This document shows, piece by piece, positions 19,003-27,999 of a stretch of DNA of 64,000 bases (within the stretch, counting starts at the first letter, position 1; the number at the start of each line of letters is the position of its first letter). The translations under genes and the position numbers were made by a program. Origin of the DNA: DASTFP01 sp963816855 (GTDB taxonomy: Bacteria; Verrucomicrobiota; Verrucomicrobiia; Chthoniobacterales; Terrimicrobiaceae). The notes under the pieces are model-generated. The model saw only the letters and a program-made list of their open reading frames with translations. It had not been told where the DNA came from and made no database searches. The stretch is from the NCBI GenBank assembly GCA_963816855.1, contig CAWFMA010000019.1:1-64000 (forward strand). The letters are read 5' to 3'.

Positions 19003-20319
19003 TCAGGAAATCGGCTGAAGGCTGCTCAGCCCGCCAGTGATCGTCCAGGCGTCATCGCTCTGCATCCGCTTTTCCTCGTGACCCTTGCCCCAGGGGTCGC
19101 TGTAGAGCACTTCGTCGGTCGTCGGGTTGTAGCCGATGATGATCCGGGTATGACCGCCCGCCGCTTGCGGGATCTCTTTCTCCTTTACCAGCCCAAGCCG
19201 GACAAACCAAAGCAAAGGAACACCCTGGTCGATACTTCGCTGGACCTCGCGCTTGAATTTCCCGAAGTCGGCCGCGTTTTTCATGCGGACTTCCTTGAAG
19301 ATTTCGGGCCTCATTTGGGCAAAACAGCTATCCATGTCGACCATTCGGCCGGGGTCAAGCTCTGGCGCAAGCTTGCCGCGTTTCGCAGCACGATTGTAGC
19401 CATCGATGGTTTTCAAGAAATCCCGGGCGTCCCACTCGTAAAGAAGGCGGACTCTTACCCCCAACCGGGCGGTGAGCCGTTTCAGCGACGCCAGCATGGC
19501 ATCCATGCTCGTTCCGCGCGCGGCATCGCTGTTCGCGATCTGCGCCAGCTCATGCTGATCGACAGAAACGCCATAGTAGCGCATGACCCGCTCAACCGAC
19601 GCCACCACGCAATAGCCCTTTCCCCCCTGGTCAACCATTGGCACGTCCTTCAGCCTTACGTCCCCGTCCCCACGTCGTTCGACATGGTCCGGTCCCACGA
19701 AACTCTTGACCATGTCGCGTGAGGTCACTGCCGTGGGGGCGCCAAGTGCGCGCTCGGACGGCTTGGGCCGGACTGCGAGGCGAATGAATTCCCCCCGAAA
19801 CGGGATCATTTTGACGCGGGACTCCTTGGTGACGCTCCATTCCAGAAGATATCGCGTCCGATCTGTTTCCCAGATGCGTCCTTCGGCCTTTACCGCGCCG
19901 AGAGCATCCCGGCCTCGATCCGTTGGTTGGCGGCCGGTGAGGGCGGTGAGTGTTCCGGTGATCTCCGTCAGCCTTGCGCGGAACTGTTCCTCTGGCAGAG
20001 TGCCAGAGTCTCCCCGATCAAAATAGAGAAGCCGTACCTCAGCCAGTTTTCCGTTAACAAAAGAAATCACGGCTTCATTGAGAGATTGCTTCTGAAAAGC
20101 GAGGCCCGAGACGGCCGAACGGGCGATATCGTGGTTGGAAGAGGTCCACTCGAAGCGCAACTCCTTGAGGTTGGGCTCGAGCTCTTGCGCTGTCGCTTCC
20201 CAGAGGTTGGGTCTCAGGAGGATCGCGTCGATCGGCACGGGTTGTGGGGAGGCTTGCTGAGCCGGCAGCGAACCTGCGCCGAGCGCCAGGAGCATCAAGA
20301 ATGCACGCCGAAAATTCAT
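19003..20319 (-). CDS. Secreted C39-like cysteine peptidase domain protein
   Basis: The 438-residue protein has a signal peptide (RAFLMLLALGAGSLPAQ). An N-terminal 180 residues of no recognised family follow, then a papain-like C39 peptidase domain. The nucleophile Cys sits in VPMVDQGGKGYCVVASVERVMRYYG, the His in GGHTRIIIGY, and the Asp in YSDPWG. Unlike bacteriocin-exporter C39 domains, there is no ABC transporter attached. The protein is therefore probably periplasmic or extracellular and cleaves (or only binds) a peptide. It is upstream of the glycolipid/GH genes on the same strand and diverges from the pyrophosphatase gene 45 bp away. Activity on peptides is inferred from the intact triad. 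Confidence 0.75.
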   Translation of the reverse strand: MNFRRAFLMLLALGAGSLPAQQASPQPVPIDAILLRPNLWEATAQELEPNLKELRFEWTSSNHDIARSAVSGLAFQKQSLNEAVISFVNGKLAEVRLLYFDRGDSGTLPEEQFRARLTEITGTLTALTGRQPTDRGRDALGAVKAEGRIWETDRTRYLLEWSVTKESRVKMIPFRGEFIRLAVRPKPSERALGAPTAVTSRDMVKSFVGPDHVERRGDGDVRLKDVPMVDQGGKGYCVVASVERVMRYYGVSVDQHELAQIANSDAARGTSMDAMLASLKRLTARLGVRVRLLYEWDARDFLKTIDGYNRAAKRGKLAPELDPGRMVDMDSCFAQMRPEIFKEVRMKNAADFGKFKREVQRSIDQGVPLLWFVRLGLVKEKEIPQAAGGHTRIIIGYNPTTDEVLYSDPWGKGHEEKRMQSDDAWTITGGLSSLQPIS

Positions 20320-20364
20320 GAATCTTTCCTATTGCCAGAATTCCGTACAAGCTACCCTGATCGG

Positions 20365-22011
20365 ATGGAGACTCTAATAATTGGCCATAAAAACCCCGAC
20401 ATGGACTCGATCTGTTCCGCGATCGCTTATGCCGAACTGAAGGCCACCATGGGACTCAAGGACGTTCACGCCGCGCGCTGCGGCAACACGAACCAACGCA
20501 TTGACTATGCGCTCAATAAATTTGGCTTCCCGGCCCCTCTGTTCGTAACGAGCGTCCGCCCCCGCATCGAGGACGTTATGAGTCAGAACGTGGTGAGTGT
20601 CGGGCTCGAGGAGCCGGTTTATGAGGCCTTCACCCGGATCGGTCAGAATGGCTTGCGCGGGCTCCCGATTGTGGATCAGGGCCAGCGTTGCGTGGGGCTC
20701 ATCTCAACGTTCAAGATCACCGAATACCTCTTTCCGCCCCGAGATAAAGTGCGTCTTCATCGCGAGGTGCGCGCGAGCCTCAAAGACGTTATCGATACCA
20801 TTGGCGGCGCGCTCTTGGCAGGGCGCCCCAAGGACGAAACCCGCCATCTGTTGCTCATCGTCGCGGCCATGGAGACCGAATCCTTCAGGAGAAGGCTCGA
20901 CCGTTTGGACCACGAAAGGGCCGTCCTCATCGTAGGGGACAGGCGTGACGTTCAGCAGATCGGAATCGAGCAGAACGTCCACGCGATTGTCGTGACCGGC
21001 GGCTTGAAAGTTGACGAGGCCATCCTGAAATCCGCGGAAGAGTGCGGGTCGGTGATCGTCAGTTCGCCGCACGACACGGTGACGACGGTGTTGCTGGCGC
21101 GCAGTGCGGTGCGAGCGGGTGAAATGATGGAGGATGACTTTGTTTCAGTGTCTCCGGAGACGCCGCTGGAAGAAGCGCAAAGAGACCTGGCCCATTCCTC
21201 CCAATTTGCCTTTCCTGCGCTGGATCAAAATCGCCAGCTCAAAGGCATCCTTGGCAAGGGCGACTTTCTCAAGCCGATCCCCCGGCAGCTTATCCTGGTT
21301 GACCACAATGAACTCGCCCAGGCGGTGGACGGCGCCGATCACGTTCCGATTTCCGAGATTATCGACCATCATCGAATCGGCGCCCGGCCGACGGAATCGC
21401 CGATCCTTTTCCTCAACCGGCCCGTGGGCTCGACATCGACGATCGTGGGGACGCTTTTCCAGCAGAACGGGATTCCCATTCCAAAGAATATCGCCGGCCT
21501 CCTGATGTGCGGAATGATTTCCGATACGCTTAACCTCACCTCCCCGACCACCACGGACGTGGACCGCGATCTGATGGCGGAGCTATCACGCGCCAGCGGC
21601 GTCGACCCCGCGAGCCTCGCTGCGGAAATCTTTTCCGTCGGCTCGCCCCTTCTAACGATGAGCCCCGACGAAGCCGTCACGGCGGACTCCAAGGAATACG
21701 AGCATGGCGCGCATCGCTATACGGTGGCCCAGATCGAAGAGTTGAGCTTCGCGCCCTTCAAGGAAAAGCGCGGGGCGCTTCTCGAGGCTCTGGAGGCACT
21801 TCGCGCCGCGAAGGGATACTTGTTCGCGGCGCTTCTCATCACGGATATCAACACCCAGAACTCGATCCTCCTGGTTCGCGGCAATTCATCGTTTTCCCGC
21901 CTGATCGATTATCCGGAGGCCGGCGAATACGGATGGAGACTGGACGGTGTCGTTTCCCGCAAAAAGCAACTTCTGCCGTATCTTACCGGGCTGCTGGCTC
22001 GATTGCCTTAG
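20365..22011 (+). CDS. ppaC: Manganese-dependent inorganic pyrophosphatase with CBS-DRTGG-CBS insert
   Basis: The 548-residue protein is a family II (DHH) pyrophosphatase. The metal-binding motifs are IIGHKNPDMDS (residues 5-15), LVDHNE, and the DHH triad in IIDHHRIG near residue 334, followed by a DHHA2 substrate-binding domain. Between the first and second metal motifs lie a CBS domain from about residue 70, a DRTGG domain (about 135-250) and a second CBS segment (about 255-305). Known CBS-DRTGG pyrophosphatases are inhibited by AMP/ADP and activated by ATP or diadenosine polyphosphates. I chose ATG 20365 because the longer frame overlaps the divergent peptidase gene. The enzyme drives biosynthesis by removing pyrophosphate in the cytosol. 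Confidence 0.9.
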   Translation: METLIIGHKNPDMDSICSAIAYAELKATMGLKDVHAARCGNTNQRIDYALNKFGFPAPLFVTSVRPRIEDVMSQNVVSVGLEEPVYEAFTRIGQNGLRGLPIVDQGQRCVGLISTFKITEYLFPPRDKVRLHREVRASLKDVIDTIGGALLAGRPKDETRHLLLIVAAMETESFRRRLDRLDHERAVLIVGDRRDVQQIGIEQNVHAIVVTGGLKVDEAILKSAEECGSVIVSSPHDTVTTVLLARSAVRAGEMMEDDFVSVSPETPLEEAQRDLAHSSQFAFPALDQNRQLKGILGKGDFLKPIPRQLILVDHNELAQAVDGADHVPISEIIDHHRIGARPTESPILFLNRPVGSTSTIVGTLFQQNGIPIPKNIAGLLMCGMISDTLNLTSPTTTDVDRDLMAELSRASGVDPASLAAEIFSVGSPLLTMSPDEAVTADSKEYEHGAHRYTVAQIEELSFAPFKEKRGALLEALEALRAAKGYLFAALLITDINTQNSILLVRGNSSFSRLIDYPEAGEYGWRLDGVVSRKKQLLPYLTGLLARLP

Positions 22012-22114
22012 TTTCCGACTTCGAGCCGAAAAAGCCTGTGCCGTTCCCGCTTGGCTTCGGGCGGCCTTCCGAAAATTGGCTGCCCCCTGCCATCCGCCGA
22101 TAATTCAAGAGTTC

Positions 22115-22534
22115 CTACGGGCCGGTTCGATCCAGGCGCAGATCCTGCCGGTTGCGTGACTCGTAAGGGATCGAGCGCGAATAATAGCCGAGCAGAATAT
22201 GCGGCGAAGGCATTTCGAGCACCACGCTATAGCGATACCTTCCGTCGCGGCTCGCCAGCAGATAGGCTTTGGACCCGCTGACTACGCCGTCAATGGCATA
22301 TTCATCGAAATGACCTTTTACGGTGCGGTCCGTCTGCGAGAGAACAACGTCTTTCCAGCCTGAGGACGTCCACGAGCCGGCCACCGAGATGGTCGCCGGG
22401 AGCATTTGGTCGGAGATCCATGCATGCCCGAAGGCGATGTTTCGAGAACGCCTTTCGTCGGAGAAGTCGAGAACAGTTCCGCAGCCGGCCAAGGACGAGA
22501 CGGCCAGCAGCAAGAGCAACAGCCGCGCTTTCAA
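22115..22534 (-). CDS. Small lipoprotein, paralogue of its upstream neighbour
   Basis: I place the start at TTG 22534, two bases after the stop of the upstream gene. The product is then 139 residues with a lipoprotein signal (LLLLLLAVSSLAGC, Cys at about residue 18); the longer frame would overlap the neighbour. The mature part contains SWTSSGWKDVVLSQTDRTVKGHFDEYAIDGVVSGSKAYLLA and LGYYSRSIPYES, matching the neighbour motif by motif (W..S..W..V, VKG.F..Y.I.GVVS, GYYS.S.P). No known domain is recognised. The two genes form a tandem duplication and are co-transcribed. Confidence 0.65.
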   Translation of the reverse strand: MKARLLLLLLAVSSLAGCGTVLDFSDERRSRNIAFGHAWISDQMLPATISVAGSWTSSGWKDVVLSQTDRTVKGHFDEYAIDGVVSGSKAYLLASRDGRYRYSVVLEMPSPHILLGYYSRSIPYESRNRQDLRLDRTGP

Positions 22535-22535
22535 A

Positions 22536-22958
22536 CTAGTTCCCGATTCGCTTAAGAACGAGTTCCTGGGCATCCTTTTCGGAGAAAGGAACGCTCGGCG
22601 AATAGAACCCGACGAGCTCTTCCCTGTTCCGGCGTCGAAGTTCCACGGTGTATTCGACCCAGTCGTCGTCAATCAGCGTAAGGAAAGCGCTCTTGTCGCT
22701 GACCACTCCGTTGACGACGTAGTAGTCGCGGAAGATCCCCGTCAGCTTGCCGTCCGGTTCCTGATTGAAGACGACTATCCCCCATTGGGGAGAGTACCAA
22801 AGCCCCTCGATGTTCATGGCCGGAGGGGCAGTTTTCTTTTGCGAAAGATAAGCGACGCTGGCGGCTTCATTTCTTGCATACTTGGCTTTCAGCCAGGTGC
22901 AGGAACTCAACGGGGCAGCAAGAACGATGGCGCAGAGGGCGGTCGCTAGCGTTTTCAT
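22536..22958 (-). CDS. Small lipoprotein, first of a tandem pair
   Basis: This 140-residue product has a lipoprotein signal (ALCAIVLAAPLSSC). The mature domain (GLWYSPQWGIVVFNQ, LTGIFRDYYVVNGVVSDKSAFLTL, EYTVEL, LVGFYSPSVPFSEKDAQEL) is shared with the downstream gene. The pattern of beta-strands with GVVS and GFYS turns suggests a small beta-sandwich exposed in the periplasm. No named family is recognised. The stop codon lies two bases before the TTG start of the paralogue. Confidence 0.7.
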   Translation of the reverse strand: MKTLATALCAIVLAAPLSSCTWLKAKYARNEAASVAYLSQKKTAPPAMNIEGLWYSPQWGIVVFNQEPDGKLTGIFRDYYVVNGVVSDKSAFLTLIDDDWVEYTVELRRRNREELVGFYSPSVPFSEKDAQELVLKRIGN

Positions 22959-23007
22959 AGGGCAGAAGAAAACATCCGAACCCTCCGCGCCGCGAGGAAA
23001 AATTGAA

Positions 23008-23220
23008 TTAGCGGCGAAAGATGCTCAAGAGGATGCTCAAGACGACGCTTAGCAAAACGCAGGTGACGATCGGGAAGTAAAATTCAGTTCCTCCGCGGCG
23101 AAAGTGAATATCGCCCGGGAGGCGGCCGAGCCAGCTCTTGCCGAACCCGAGCCAGAGCAAACATCCCACGAGGGCCAGCGCGAGCCCCGTCAGAATCAGA
23201 AATTTCCCGAAGGCTTCCAT
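23008..23220 (-). CDS. DUF2905 family inner-membrane protein
   Basis: The 70-residue protein has two membrane helices (FLILTGLALALVGCLLWLGF and FPIVTCVLLSVVLSILLSIF) around the family signature WLGRLPGDIHFRRGGTEFYFP. DUF2905 proteins are widespread, always short, and have no established function. It lies 43 bp downstream of ispG on the same strand and may be the last gene of the rseP-ispG transcript. Confidence 0.85.
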   Translation of the reverse strand: MEAFGKFLILTGLALALVGCLLWLGFGKSWLGRLPGDIHFRRGGTEFYFPIVTCVLLSVVLSILLSIFRR

Positions 23221-23263
23221 CCGATCATGCGGTCCAACGTGCCGGAGGCCATTGAATCAGGCA

Positions 23264-25069
23264 TCACACCGCTTCGCCAACCGGTTCCGGCGCTTCCCTC
23301 CACTTGCCGTGTTCGCGAATGAGATCCTTTAGCCGCTCAACAGCCTCTTTCTCGGGAATATTGAATTTCACCGCCGTTTTGCCCACATAAAGATTCACCT
23401 TTCCGGGAGCACCGCCCACGTAGCCGAAGTCCGCGTCGGCCATTTCTCCTGGACCGTTGACGATGCAGCCCATGATCGCGACTTTGACGCCCTTGAGATG
23501 GGAGGTAGCCGCCTTGATCCGGGCAGTGGTGCTCTGCAAATCGAAAAGCGTCCGCCCACAACTCGGGCAGGCGACGTAGTCGGTCTTGAAAATTCGAGCG
23601 CCGGCCGCTTGGAGGATGTTGTAAGCCAGCCGAAGAGACTGACCTGGGGCCAAGCCAGCGTCAAGCTGGGCCCCATTCATATCACCCTGCACGAGAACGG
23701 CGTCCCCTACGCCATCGCAGAGGAGCGCTCCAATGTTGGTCGCAGCCGCAAGAAGAATGCCCAGAAAGTCCCGAGGCCCGTCCGCCGAAAGCGTGTCCTT
23801 GAGAAGGATCGGGTGCCGCGGATCGAGCCCGGCGGCGAGCAGCCGAAATGCCGCGATTGCCGGAAGGCCGATGCCGTCTCGCACGGTCACGACGAGGTCG
23901 CCGGGCTCGCGGTTCACAGCTTCGATTTCCGCTTCGCTCTGCGGATCAACTTCGCGGATCCCGGCCCTTTCGTAGACCAGCTCCGGCTTGTAGTCACCCA
24001 GCCGATCCATCTTGTGAGCGATTTGCTGGTAGACATGCCGCTGCACGACAACGCGAACCAGTTCCTCTCCGCCGACCCGGACCCCTTCCACCGACACCGT
24101 CCGGGATGGACGGCGCTGATACGTGAAGGGGTCGCACCGATATCGCGTTTCCCGCAAGGCGGGAAGGGTCCTGGATGCCTTGCCCGAGACCGCCTCGACG
24201 AGCGCCCTGGCGACCGGGACCTCATGCACGCTGTCCTCTGTCAGCGAGACCCGGATCGTGTCACCGATACCGTCCGCGAGCAGGCTCCCGATTCCGATGG
24301 CGCTCTTGATCCTGCCGTCCTCGCCATCTCCGGCTTCCGTGACGCCGAGGTGAACGGGATAGTTCCAATCCGGCCCTTCCGCGTCCAACCGCGCGACGAG
24401 CAGACGGTACGCTTCGATCATCACCTTTGGATTGCTCGCCTTCATCGAGAAGATGAGCTCGTGGTAGTCAAGGTCGCGGGCAATGCGGGCAAACTCCAGG
24501 GCGCTCTCGACCATCCCGAGCGGGGTGTCTCCGTAGCGGTTCATGATGCGATCGCTCAAGCTTCCGTGATTGGTGCCGATGCGCATCGCAATCCCCATCC
24601 TCTTACATAATTCTACAAGCGGCAGAAACTTCTCGCGAATGCGGTCGAGTTCCGCGCGGTATTCCTGGTCGGTGTATTCCCTCACCGCAAATCGCTTCTT
24701 ATCCGCGTAATTGCCGGGATTGATGCGTACTTTCTCGACCCATTTCGCCGCCTCCAGAGCGGCTTCGGGCTTGAAATGAATGTCCGCGACCAGCGGGACC
24801 TCGCAATGGCGAGCCCGCAGCCCGGCGGCGATCTTCTCAAGATTCGCGGCATCCTTGACCGTTGGCGCGGTGATCCGAACGATCTCGCATCCAACGCCGA
24901 CGAGATCGAGCGTCTGGGCGACCGACTTCTCCGTGTCCATCGTGTCGCAAGTGATCATCGATTGGACGCGAATGGGATTGTCGCCGCCGACACCGACTCT
25001 TCCCACCCGCACCTCGCGCGTTCGGCGCCGCGAGTACGAAAATGGGCTATGACAGTAGGCCAGGGTCAC
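23264..25069 (-). CDS. ispG: 4-hydroxy-3-methylbut-2-enyl-diphosphate synthase, long form
   Basis: IspG reduces methylerythritol cyclodiphosphate to HMBPP, the penultimate step of the MEP isoprenoid pathway, using a [4Fe-4S] cluster. At 601 residues this is the long form with an inserted domain, as in plants, Chlamydiae and Bacteroidetes; the short E. coli type has about 370. The TIM-barrel half contains VADIHFKPEAALEA and RIGTNHGSLSDRI. The cluster domain has CPSCGRTLFDLQ and GCIVNGPGEM. The GTG start at 25069 overlaps the rseP stop (GTGA), indicating translational coupling. The electron donor (flavodoxin or ferredoxin) is not encoded here. Confidence 0.95.
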   Translation of the reverse strand: MTLAYCHSPFSYSRRRTREVRVGRVGVGGDNPIRVQSMITCDTMDTEKSVAQTLDLVGVGCEIVRITAPTVKDAANLEKIAAGLRARHCEVPLVADIHFKPEAALEAAKWVEKVRINPGNYADKKRFAVREYTDQEYRAELDRIREKFLPLVELCKRMGIAMRIGTNHGSLSDRIMNRYGDTPLGMVESALEFARIARDLDYHELIFSMKASNPKVMIEAYRLLVARLDAEGPDWNYPVHLGVTEAGDGEDGRIKSAIGIGSLLADGIGDTIRVSLTEDSVHEVPVARALVEAVSGKASRTLPALRETRYRCDPFTYQRRPSRTVSVEGVRVGGEELVRVVVQRHVYQQIAHKMDRLGDYKPELVYERAGIREVDPQSEAEIEAVNREPGDLVVTVRDGIGLPAIAAFRLLAAGLDPRHPILLKDTLSADGPRDFLGILLAAATNIGALLCDGVGDAVLVQGDMNGAQLDAGLAPGQSLRLAYNILQAAGARIFKTDYVACPSCGRTLFDLQSTTARIKAATSHLKGVKVAIMGCIVNGPGEMADADFGYVGGAPGKVNLYVGKTAVKFNIPEKEAVERLKDLIREHGKWREAPEPVGEAV

Positions 25070-26445
25070 TTGGTCTGTTCAGGCGCCTCTTTCTGCCGGG
25101 TGGCAAAAATGTCCCCGACGTCAAAGAAGGTCACGTAAAGCATAAAACCGATCAGCAAGACGGCGCAGGCGGTTTGCACCGCCTCGAGGACGCCCACGTT
25201 GATCGGCTTGCGGCGAATCCCCTCGATGATGGCGAGAACGATGTGTCCGCCGTCGAGCACCGGGAACGGCAACAGATTGAGGATGGCCAAATTCACGTTG
25301 ATGAGGACGCTCAGCGAGAGCGCCAGTTGCCAGCCGTAGCTGGTTTCGAATACCTGGTAGTACAGGCGCATGATGCCGACAGGACCGCTGAAGTGAGCGG
25401 CCTTCACATCGGATTTCGGCGACAGGAGCGCCCCAACCATCCGAAAAATGCTTGTCGCCGCGTCCTTGACCTGTGACCACGGCGTCGGATGGCTGAGCAC
25501 CACCCGCCCCCAATCGATCCCGAGATCCATAGGCGCATTCTCCGTCGTGGCTCCGGGAACCGCCAAGGACACCGGCAACATCTGTCCATTGCGGTTCACC
25601 GTCAGCGCGATCGATTTTCCGGCGTTTTCCTTGAGGACGGGCACCATTTCATCAAGGTTGAAAATCGGCGTGCCATTCGCCGCGACGATCAAGTCATTTG
25701 GCTGGAGCCCCGCCTTATCGGCGACCGAGCCGCGCATCACGAAACCGATTCCCGGCACGATGCGCGGCCCGATCTGGACTTCGCGCAAAGCCGGGCGCCG
25801 CCAACTGGACGTGATCGGCTTGGTCCAACCGGAATTGATCGTGAGGATCTCGCCCTGGCGGTCGACTCTGAAAGCGATGCGGTCGCCCTCGCTGCGGATG
25901 ACCCGCCATTTGACTCCGTCGGTTCCTCCCATAAAACGGTGGACCGGCTGCCCGTCCACCGCGAGGATCCGATCTCCGACGCGCAAGCCGGCGGTTTCCG
26001 CAGGACCGCCCGGCTTCACGTAGCCGACGACGGTCGAGTCCGACTCGCTTTCGGGTTTCCCGACAAACCAGACGATGACCGCCATCAACAGCGCCAGCCC
26101 AAGGCTGAAGGCGGGCCCCGCTGCGGCGACGATAATCTTGTCCAACGGTCTGACCGCGGGGAGTTGGCTGCGATCGGTCTCGACCCTTCCCTCCAGAGCT
26201 TCCATCGGGGCCAACTGGGGAATCGCCACATAGCCTCCGGCCGGGATGGAACCCAGCCGGTATTCGACGCCGTTGATCCTCCTGCTCCAGATCGGTTTGC
26301 CAAACCAGATCGCGAATTTTTCGACGATTAAGCCGCGCCATCTCGCCGCGAGAAAGTGACCCAGTTCGTGGACCAGGATCAGGAGATTGAAAAGGAGGAT
26401 AACCTCCAGGCAGATGAAAAGAAACCTCAGGAAGCTGGCAACCAT
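25066..26445 (-). CDS. rseP: Site-2 RIP metalloprotease RseP
   Basis: RseP cuts anti-sigma factors and remnant signal peptides inside the inner membrane. The first membrane helix contains the zinc motif HELGH (residues 26-30 from ATG 26445). Two PDZ domains follow (VVGYVKPGGPAETAGLRVGDRILAVDG and GSVADKAGLQPNDLIVAANG). The second zinc ligand region is LLPFPVLDGGHI near residue 400, flanked by two more helices. ATG 26445 is preferred over the TTG three codons upstream. The gene is coupled to ispG, an order typical of envelope/isoprenoid clusters. The cdsA-dxr pair that usually precedes it is about 4 kb away. Confidence 0.95.
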   Translation of the reverse strand: MVASFLRFLFICLEVILLFNLLILVHELGHFLAARWRGLIVEKFAIWFGKPIWSRRINGVEYRLGSIPAGGYVAIPQLAPMEALEGRVETDRSQLPAVRPLDKIIVAAAGPAFSLGLALLMAVIVWFVGKPESESDSTVVGYVKPGGPAETAGLRVGDRILAVDGQPVHRFMGGTDGVKWRVIRSEGDRIAFRVDRQGEILTINSGWTKPITSSWRRPALREVQIGPRIVPGIGFVMRGSVADKAGLQPNDLIVAANGTPIFNLDEMVPVLKENAGKSIALTVNRNGQMLPVSLAVPGATTENAPMDLGIDWGRVVLSHPTPWSQVKDAATSIFRMVGALLSPKSDVKAAHFSGPVGIMRLYYQVFETSYGWQLALSLSVLINVNLAILNLLPFPVLDGGHIVLAIIEGIRRKPINVGVLEAVQTACAVLLIGFMLYVTFFDVGDIFATRQKEAPEQTK

Positions 26446-26524
26446 AACGGGCAAACCGCTAGCCTCGCTGCAAAGTTCTGAAAAATCAAACCGGCTCCCC
26501 CGGGGTCTGGGAGTCCCTGCCCGC

Positions 26525-26947
26525 TCAGGTCGGACGATTCTTCTTCAGCAAATCCCGGATTTCGCCCAACAGCTCCTCGCTCTTGGTGGGAGGCTTTTCG
26601 CCACGGTACAATTTGTTAACGGCTTTGACCAAGGCGAAAACGCAGAGTGCGACAATGAAGAATTGGATGGTAATCGTGATAAAGGAGCCGTAGGCGACGA
26701 CCGCCGTGGCTGATCGAGCCTGCTCAAGCGTTTTGTAGGCGGTGAAATTGCCATCCAGCGGGACAAAGTAGTCCTTGAAATTGAGGCCTCCCAGCCCCCC
26801 CATGACCTTGCCGATCACAGGCATGATCACGTCATCGGTCAACGATTTGACGATGTTACTGAACGAAGCGCCGATGATCACGCCAACCGCCAGATCGATG
26901 ACATTGCCCCGCGCGATGAATTCACGAAATTCCTTGATAATACTCAT
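26525..26947 (-). CDS. mscL: Large-conductance mechanosensitive channel
   Basis: The 140-residue protein has the MscL layout: N-terminal amphipathic helix (EFREFIARGNVIDLAVGVIIGASF, where the first membrane helix begins), a periplasmic loop, the second helix (GSFITITIQFFIVALCVFALVKAVNKL), and a cytoplasmic C-terminal helix (SEELLGEIRDLLKK). The channel opens on membrane tension to release solutes on hypo-osmotic shock. It is on the same strand as rseP, 79 bp upstream, and diverges from the outer-membrane-protein gene of the cyclase triad. Confidence 0.95.
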   Translation of the reverse strand: MSIIKEFREFIARGNVIDLAVGVIIGASFSNIVKSLTDDVIMPVIGKVMGGLGGLNFKDYFVPLDGNFTAYKTLEQARSATAVVAYGSFITITIQFFIVALCVFALVKAVNKLYRGEKPPTKSEELLGEIRDLLKKNRPT

Positions 26948-27132
26948 GGTCGTTTTCGAGTTTCGCGGAAACTAACGACGCGGAACGGCGATAGCCACTC
27001 CAAAAAAGTCAAATCGGCTCAGTCCGACCCGACAGCGGGAGATCGCGTCGGGCCCGCTCTTGTGCCACCTTGGTGTTCAGCCCTCGACATTCGTCCGAGC
27101 GCGATTGTAAAAATGTGAACGGGAACAAACCT

Positions 27133-27999
27133 ATGCGCCACCGTGCCCGATGGAGACAAAATAGCCTGGCCATGGCCTTGATCGTTGCCGGCAACATGTC
27201 GCCGCAATACGCTTCCGCGGCGCCCATCGACTTCACGGCGGAAATCGGCAGCCGGTTCGAGAGCAATGCCTCGAATTCCGACAAACCCAGCGACCGGCTC
27301 GCGGACGGATTCCTCATGCTGAGCCTTGACGTCGGAACCAAGGGTGTTTGGGGCCGGGACTGGCGCTGGCGCGCCAGCCTGTCGGGGCAAGGCGAGGAGG
27401 CCTACCGGTTCAATGGGCTAAGCCAGATCGACGGCGGAGTCCGGCTGGGCGTTGAAAGAAAGTTCGGTCTTGGGTGGAGCGCGCCGCGACTCCAGTTCGA
27501 CCTCTTTCCCTTTTTTCGGGGATCGGGGCAAGACGGGGGCTCCGGGTTTGGCCTTGTTCCGTCCGTAACCTTCGTCTGGCAAATGTTTGAAAGGAGCGGC
27601 CTGGCCATCCGCTATGCGCCCAGCTGGTTTTTCGCCGAGGGCACGCTCTTCAATTCCGCCGCCCAGGAAGCCGGAATTTCAGGGTGGTTCGATCTCTTTC
27701 CTTCAACCCGTTTGTTCGTGAACTACGCCTTCCGCTACGGCGACGTCGTCTCCTACGCGACGCCGCCTCGCCCGGACATCGCGGCGATCGCGATCGTCCA
27801 AGAGCCTACCAACGTGTTCGGCTCGGAGCGGATGGCCTATCGCTTCGACGCCACTACGCGAAGCGTTCAAGCCGGAGTCGATCAAACCCTGACCACCCAT
27901 CTAAAACTGCGGGCGATGTACCGCTTCGAAATCACGCAACGGGGGGCCCTCGAGTATGCAAATCACATTGCAGAGCTCGGTCTGCGCGTCAAATTTTAG
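27133..27999 (+). CDS. Predicted outer-membrane beta-barrel protein (first gene of cyclase triad)
   Basis: The 288-residue product has a signal peptide (SLAMALIVAGNMSPQYASAA). About 250 residues of alternating amphipathic strands end in LRVKF, the C-terminal aromatic signature of outer-membrane proteins. Repeated aromatic pairs (WRWRASLSG, VNYAFRYGD, KLRAMYRFEIT) support a barrel of roughly 10-12 strands. I cannot place it in a named family. The start is ATG 27133; a longer frame to 27070 begins with TTG and would spoil the signal peptide. Its 3' end overlaps the next gene by 44 bp, so the two are likely co-translated. Confidence 0.6.
   Translation: MRHRARWRQNSLAMALIVAGNMSPQYASAAPIDFTAEIGSRFESNASNSDKPSDRLADGFLMLSLDVGTKGVWGRDWRWRASLSGQGEEAYRFNGLSQIDGGVRLGVERKFGLGWSAPRLQFDLFPFFRGSGQDGGSGFGLVPSVTFVWQMFERSGLAIRYAPSWFFAEGTLFNSAAQEAGISGWFDLFPSTRLFVNYAFRYGDVVSYATPPRPDIAAIAIVQEPTNVFGSERMAYRFDATTRSVQAGVDQTLTTHLKLRAMYRFEITQRGALEYANHIAELGLRVKF

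Noticed and set aside
18616..19722. 368-codon plus-strand open frame spanning the GT28/C39 boundary
   Set aside because: It crosses two well-supported minus-strand genes and shows no family resemblance.
19927..20364. Upstream extension of the pyrophosphatase frame by 146 codons
   Set aside because: The conserved N-terminus (IIGHKNPDMDS) starts at 20365, and the extension lies over the divergent peptidase gene.
23498..24610. 370-codon plus-strand open frame opposite ispG
   Set aside because: IspG is certain on the minus strand; the antisense text has no domain and no start context.
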